Shown: piece after piece, positions 60,751-64,000 of the stretch | How positions within the stretch are numbered: position 1 is the stretch's first letter | How the letters are laid out: every line of letters begins with the position of its first letter | Origin: Streptomyces sp. NBC_01296 | Lineage (GTDB): Bacteria; Actinomycetota; Actinomycetes; Streptomycetales; Streptomycetaceae | Assembly: GCF_035984415.1 (NCBI RefSeq) | Contig: NZ_CP130721.1 | Span: 1 to 64,000 of the forward strand | Direction: 5' to 3' | DNA length: 64,000 bases | Made by a program: the position numbers and the translations under genes | Notes under the pieces: model-generated | The model's database searches: none | What the model saw: the letters and a program-made list of their open reading frames with translations, nothing else | Told to the model about the DNA's origin: nothing

Positions 60751-60838
60751 GATGGCCGTACGCGATACGAGGAACGCGGCCGCGATCGGCTCGCCGGGCC
60801 GGACGCGCGCCCGGACCACGGGCCGAGGAGGCAGCGTG

Positions 60839-61555
60839 ATGCAGGACAGGTCGGAGCGGACCCGCAGGAAGCTCGTCCATGCGGGGGCCGAGATGTTCCA
60901 CCGCAACGGCTATGCGAACGCGACGCTCGGCGAGATCGCCGCGTTCGCCGGAGTGACCAAGGGGGCGCTGTACTTCCACTTCGCCTCCAAAGACGAACTG
61001 GCGGAGGCGGTCCAGCGGCGAGGCTGCGAGCTGCTGCACGAGTCGGTGCGCGAACTGCGCGCATCCGGTCTCTCTCCGCTCCAGACGCTGATCAGCACGA
61101 CGCACTGGCTCGCGCTCAACCTGCGCGAGGAGCCGGCGATCCCGGCCAGCTTCCGCATCACCAAGGAATGCGCGGGACTGCCCGCGCTCGCCACCGACTT
61201 CCACCGGATCTGGCTCGCAGAGGTCTGCGGACTGCTGCGCCAGGCCCGCGACGCGGGTGAACTGCGCGCCGAGGGCCGCTGGGAGAGCATCGAGTCGCTG
61301 GTCGCCGCGGCGAGCTGCGGGATCGAGTCGCTGGCCGGCACCGGAATGCCGTACGCCGAGCTCCAGCGCCGGGTGGCCGGGGTGTGGTCGCTGCTGCTGC
61401 CCTGCCTGGTGCCCGAGGGCGCGGAGAAGAACTTCCGCGTCGGGATGCCGGGTACCGATCCCGCGCCCCGCCTCGTGGGCGACGCCTTGGTCGGCGCCCC
61501 GGACGAACCCACGGCCCGCCGGTCCCGGCCGGTGTTCTCGGGCAGCACCGCGTGA
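60839..61555 (+). CDS. TetR regulator of receptor-like type, operon with ACP gene
   Basis: The product is 238 aa. HTH: GAEMFHRNGYANATLGEIAAFAGVTKGALYFHFASKDELAEAVQRRG, again the receptor-class GVTKGALYFHF. The ligand region differs (FRITKECAGLPALATDFHRIWLAEVCGLLRQ), so the effector may not be a butenolide. GAGGAGG precedes GTG/ATG at 60836/60839. It is 33 bases upstream of the tandem-ACP gene, implying co-transcription with the PKS genes. Confidence 0.87.
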   Translation: MQDRSERTRRKLVHAGAEMFHRNGYANATLGEIAAFAGVTKGALYFHFASKDELAEAVQRRGCELLHESVRELRASGLSPLQTLISTTHWLALNLREEPAIPASFRITKECAGLPALATDFHRIWLAEVCGLLRQARDAGELRAEGRWESIESLVAAASCGIESLAGTGMPYAELQRRVAGVWSLLLPCLVPEGAEKNFRVGMPGTDPAPRLVGDALVGAPDEPTARRSRPVFSGSTA

Positions 61556-61588
61556 CCGTGTGCCACCGACGACTTGGAGGAGCCTGCG

Positions 61589-62443
61589 ATGACGAATGAA
61601 CATCCTGCGGACGTACTGACGGACCTCATCGGGGTGCTCGGTGACGTGCTGCGGGTCAAGCCGGAGAAGATCGACCCCGAGCAGACCTTCCAGTCCATGG
61701 GGCTCGACTCCCTGCTGGTCGTGGAGTTCGTCGCCGTGGTCAACACCCGGTACGGGCTGCGGGTGCTGGCGACCGACCTGTACGACTTCCCGACGCCGGC
61801 CTCCTTCGCACGCGAGGTCGCGCGGGCGGCGCGCAGCGCGGCCGCCGCGCCCGTCTCCGCCCCCGTTCCCTACGCCGTCTCCGCGGCGGCGGTCGCGGCT
61901 GCTGCCGCTGCCCCCCGCCCCGCCGCTGCCGCCCCGGCCCCGGCCACGGGCCTCGAGCGGCAGGTGCCGCCGGCCGCGGCGGCGACCCGGATCGCGGAGG
62001 TGCTGCGGGAGCAGCTCGCCGGGATCCTGTGCTGCGACCCCTGGGACATCGACACCACCGCCGCGTTCAACGTGCTCGGTGTGGACTCGATCGTGGGCGC
62101 GGAGTTCATCGCCGTCGTCAACCGCACCTTCGGTCTCCAGGAGCGGTCGGTGCTGCTCTACGAGCACCCCAACCTCGCAGCCATGGCCGCATACATCGCG
62201 GCCCGCACCGGCGCGGCCGCGCAGGACCTCGCCCCTGCCCCGGCGGCCCCCAGGAGCTCTGCCCAGGCGCCGGAGCCGGCGTTCCGCCCGGCGGCCACCG
62301 GGCCGGCGTCCGCCGCTCCCGCCGCCGCTGGCCCTGCCGCACGGCCGCTGCCGGGCGGCGATCTCGACGTCCTGCTGGACGCGATCCGCGACGACCGGCT
62401 CACCGTGGACGAGGCACTCCTGCTGCTCGCCCGCCGCGGCTGA
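61589..62443 (+). CDS. Discrete tandem acyl-carrier protein
   Basis: The product is 284 aa. ACP 1 (residues 5-80) has the phosphopantetheine Ser in QSMGLDSLLVVEFV. A ~45-residue Ala/Pro linker follows. ACP 2 (about 130-210) has NVLGVDSIVGAEFIAVV. A second Ala/Pro linker leads to a C-terminal helix pair GGDLDVLLDAIRDDRLTVDEALLLLARR, resembling the docking/initial segments of trans-AT PKS proteins. Carrier for acyl intermediates in the pathway of the next gene. ATG at 61589 with GGAGG. Confidence 0.88.
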   Translation: MTNEHPADVLTDLIGVLGDVLRVKPEKIDPEQTFQSMGLDSLLVVEFVAVVNTRYGLRVLATDLYDFPTPASFAREVARAARSAAAAPVSAPVPYAVSAAAVAAAAAAPRPAAAAPAPATGLERQVPPAAAATRIAEVLREQLAGILCCDPWDIDTTAAFNVLGVDSIVGAEFIAVVNRTFGLQERSVLLYEHPNLAAMAAYIAARTGAAAQDLAPAPAAPRSSAQAPEPAFRPAATGPASAAPAAAGPAARPLPGGDLDVLLDAIRDDRLTVDEALLLLARRG

Positions 62444-62457
62444 AGGAGCTCCACCCC

Positions 62458-62646
62458 CAGGGGATGTCCGGCGGACCAGGGCCCGGCCCGGCTCGTCCGG
62501 CACCGCGCCGTGCCGCGTCGTCGTCGCTCGCCGACGTTCCCCGGCCACCGCCGGGAGGCGCCCCGCCGCGTCGCCTCCTCCTCCGCCTCGCCGTCCACGG
62601 CACCAGACGATCCGGCCCATCCGACCCCGACCCGCCGGACACCCCC
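62458..62646. repeat. Hairpin element, copy 1
   Basis: About 190 bases with inverted ends (GGGGATGTCCGGCGG near 62459 against CCGCCGGACACCCC near 62632) and a small central stem CCCGGC/GCCGGG at 62540-62555. It aligns along its whole length with copy 2 but differs at many positions, often in paired fashion. Confidence 0.75.
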
Positions 62647-62841
62647 TGGGGGGGGTGTCTTGTGGATCAGACCGGGCGGGCGGCGTCCGGTGCCGCGCCT
62701 CGCCGCGTTCTCGTCGGTCGCCAATGTCCCCCAGCTACCGCTGGGAGGTACCCCCACCGCATTGGCTCCCTCCTCGGCCTTGCGATCCACGGCACCGGAC
62801 GCCGCTCCCTGATCCGGCCTGATCCACAAGACACCCCCTAG
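62647..62841. repeat. Hairpin element, copy 2
   Basis: Perfect 20-bp terminal inverted repeats (62651-62670 with 62819-62838) and a second perfect 16-bp inner pair (62680-62695 with 62790-62805) enclose a small stem CCCAGC/GCTGGG at 62730-62745. The block could fold into a long hairpin. It resembles a widespread Streptomyces intergenic hairpin/MITE-like repeat. It separates the tandem-ACP gene from the PKS gene and may attenuate or process that transcript. Confidence 0.82.
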
Positions 62842-62856
62842 AAGGAGCACGTCCAG

Positions 62857-64000
62857 ATGGACGAGAAGGAAGTCCTGACCCGGTTCAAGAACGGCCATCT
62901 GGACCGGGCCCAGGTGGCCGCTCTGCTGTCCGGCGCCGCCGGCGGTGCCACCGGTTCGGGACCCGTGGTCTTCACACTGCCGGACGCCTGGCCGGAGCAG
63001 GACGCCGAAGAGCCCTCCCCGGCCGCAGCGCACCCGGCTCCCGGCCGCAGCGCGGATTCCGCGCCCGCAGAGCCCCTCGCGCCCGCGGGGCCGGGCGCCG
63101 GGCCGATCGCGGTCGTCGGGATGGCCGGCCGCTACCCGGGCGCCCCCGACCTCGCCTCCTTCTGGCGGAACGCGCGCGGCGGGCACGACAGCGCCTCCGA
63201 GCCGCCGGTCGGCCGGCCCGGCGACGAGCGGGGCCACTACCTGGAGCGCGTGCAGGACTTCGACCCGGAGTTCTTCGGGATCGACGCGCACGAGGCCGCC
63301 CTGATCGACCCCCAGGAGCGGCTGTTCCTGGAGACCGCGTGGGAGGCCCTCGAGGACGCCGGCTGCACCGGCGGCCGCCTGGACGCCCTGACCGCGCGCG
63401 ACGGGACGCCGCGCAGCGTCGGGGTGTTCACCGGCGCCGGCAGCGGTGACTACCTGCTGCTCGCGGCCCGGACGTGGACGCCCGAGCGGCCCCGCCCGAT
63501 GCCCGCGGGCGGCCAGTGGAGCCTGCCCAACCGGCTTTCCGCCCTGCTCGGCCTGACCGGCCCCAGCCAGTCGGTCGACACCGCCGAGTCCTCCGTGCTC
63601 GTCGCCCTCCATCTCGCCGTCGCCGCCCTGCACCGCGGGGAATGTGCCGCCGCGCTCGTCGGCGGGGTCCGGCTGCTGCTGCACCCGTCCAGCCGGCTCC
63701 CCGGCGCGGGCGAAGGCGTCGGCGCGCTGCTGCTCAAGCCCCTGGAGCGGGCCCTGGCCGACGGGGACAGTGTCCACTGTGTGGTCCGCGGCAGCGCGGT
63801 CGGCCACACCGCCCCCGACCCTTCGGCAGCCGGCCCCGGCCGCAGGTCCCGGGCCGCCGACGCGCGCAAGGGAGCCGCCGCGCGCGCCGCCGCGGCCCTG
63901 CGCGCGTCCTGCGCCGATCGCGGTACGCAGCCCGCGGCCCCGGCGGACGCCCCCGCGCAGCGGGTGCTGCGCGAAGCCCTGCGCGCGGCCGCGGTGGATG
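62857..64000 (+). CDS. Modular polyketide synthase, N-terminal part (partial)
   Basis: Open to the window end, 381 residues visible. Residues 1-30 (EKEVLTRFKNGHLDRAQVAALLSG) are a docking-like helix pair. The ketosynthase starts about residue 83: GPIAVVGMAGRYPGAPDLASFW, then IDPQERLFLETAWEALEDAG (the ER form is common in trans-AT PKSs), SVGVFTGAGSGDY, and the active-site stretch VDTAESSVLVALHLAVAAL where Glu244 replaces the catalytic Cys. The following SPDGRC-type loop is shortened and a Pro/Ala/Arg-rich insert occurs near residues 320-350. The likely role is a decarboxylating or non-condensing loading KS. AAGGAG precedes the ATG. Confidence 0.9.
   Translation, partial: MDEKEVLTRFKNGHLDRAQVAALLSGAAGGATGSGPVVFTLPDAWPEQDAEEPSPAAAHPAPGRSADSAPAEPLAPAGPGAGPIAVVGMAGRYPGAPDLASFWRNARGGHDSASEPPVGRPGDERGHYLERVQDFDPEFFGIDAHEAALIDPQERLFLETAWEALEDAGCTGGRLDALTARDGTPRSVGVFTGAGSGDYLLLAARTWTPERPRPMPAGGQWSLPNRLSALLGLTGPSQSVDTAESSVLVALHLAVAALHRGECAAALVGGVRLLLHPSSRLPGAGEGVGALLLKPLERALADGDSVHCVVRGSAVGHTAPDPSAAGPGRRSRAADARKGAAARAAAALRASCADRGTQPAAPADAPAQRVLREALRAAAVD

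Noticed and set aside
62444..62856. Plus ORFs of 100-390 codons across the hairpin elements
   Set aside because: They are Arg/Pro/Ser-rich translations of palindromic DNA, and the true ACP stop and PKS start with AAGGAG are clear.
1..64000. tRNA, rRNA and riboswitch candidates
   Set aside because: No cloverleaf, rRNA stretch or known riboswitch core was found by reading; weak hairpins are explained as terminators or end palindromes. A covariance-model scan would be decisive.

Overview
This is high-GC actinobacterial DNA. Coding style, GTG starts and family content point to Streptomyces or a close relative, and most probably to the left end of a linear plasmid or megaplasmid. Three observations support a linear replicon. 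The first 190 bases are packed with short perfect palindromes whose 3-base loops read GNA on the complementary strand, as in Streptomyces telomeres. A tap-tpg operon (telomere-associated protein and terminal protein) lies at 31.6-34.7 kb. It is joined to parA-parB and to two separate iteron-type replication modules.

Layout. 1-0.3 kb: telomere-like end. 0.3-27 kb: accessory arm with secreted proteins, a cyclophilin, a response regulator with a decayed histidine kinase, a three-gene coupled operon, an MFS/LysR pair, a Tn3-transposase/ABC-ATPase junction of two truncated genes, an S41-type protease next to a pentamer repeat, TetR/MerR/GbsR regulators with their targets, an ABC exporter operon and several broken genes. 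27.5-31.6 kb: replication module 1 (GGGACTGA iterons, primase-polymerase, D5-type helicase, small third gene). 31.6-37 kb: tpg, tap, parB, parA. 37-39.4 kb: a butyrolactone-receptor-type TetR gene, an AhpD-like gene and an antiporter remnant. The zone 33.9-39.4 kb carries many GTTAACGGC-type repeats, several inside the tap and parB reading frames. 39.4-50.3 kb: mixed metabolic genes (epoxide hydrolase, DinB, flavoprotein, NmrA, AraC, DUF1772 pair, glutamate dehydrogenase, malonyl-CoA synthetase). 50.3-53.8 kb: replication module 2, same gene order but GCGACTGA iterons.

54-64 kb is a regulatory and biosynthetic block. An acyl-CoA oxidase gene, a butenolide-receptor-type TetR gene and a cytochrome P450 gene are arranged like the aco-avaR1-cyp17 locus for the autoregulator avenolide. 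They are followed by a second receptor homologue, a SARP activator, a third TetR gene, a tandem-ACP protein and the start of a modular polyketide synthase. That synthase has trans-AT-like features, and its ketosynthase has glutamate in place of the catalytic cysteine. Palindromes resembling autoregulatory elements lie at the aco/receptor divergent promoter, before the second receptor and before the SARP gene. The inferred circuit is a diffusible butenolide releasing repressors from the SARP and pathway promoters.

Most likely new: GTTAAC arrays embedded in tap and parB coding sequence, two co-resident replication modules with matched but different iterons, a ketosynthase with Glu at the active site, and a pair of hairpin elements with compensatory changes between the ACP and PKS genes. 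All family assignments are by reading; no database search was run.
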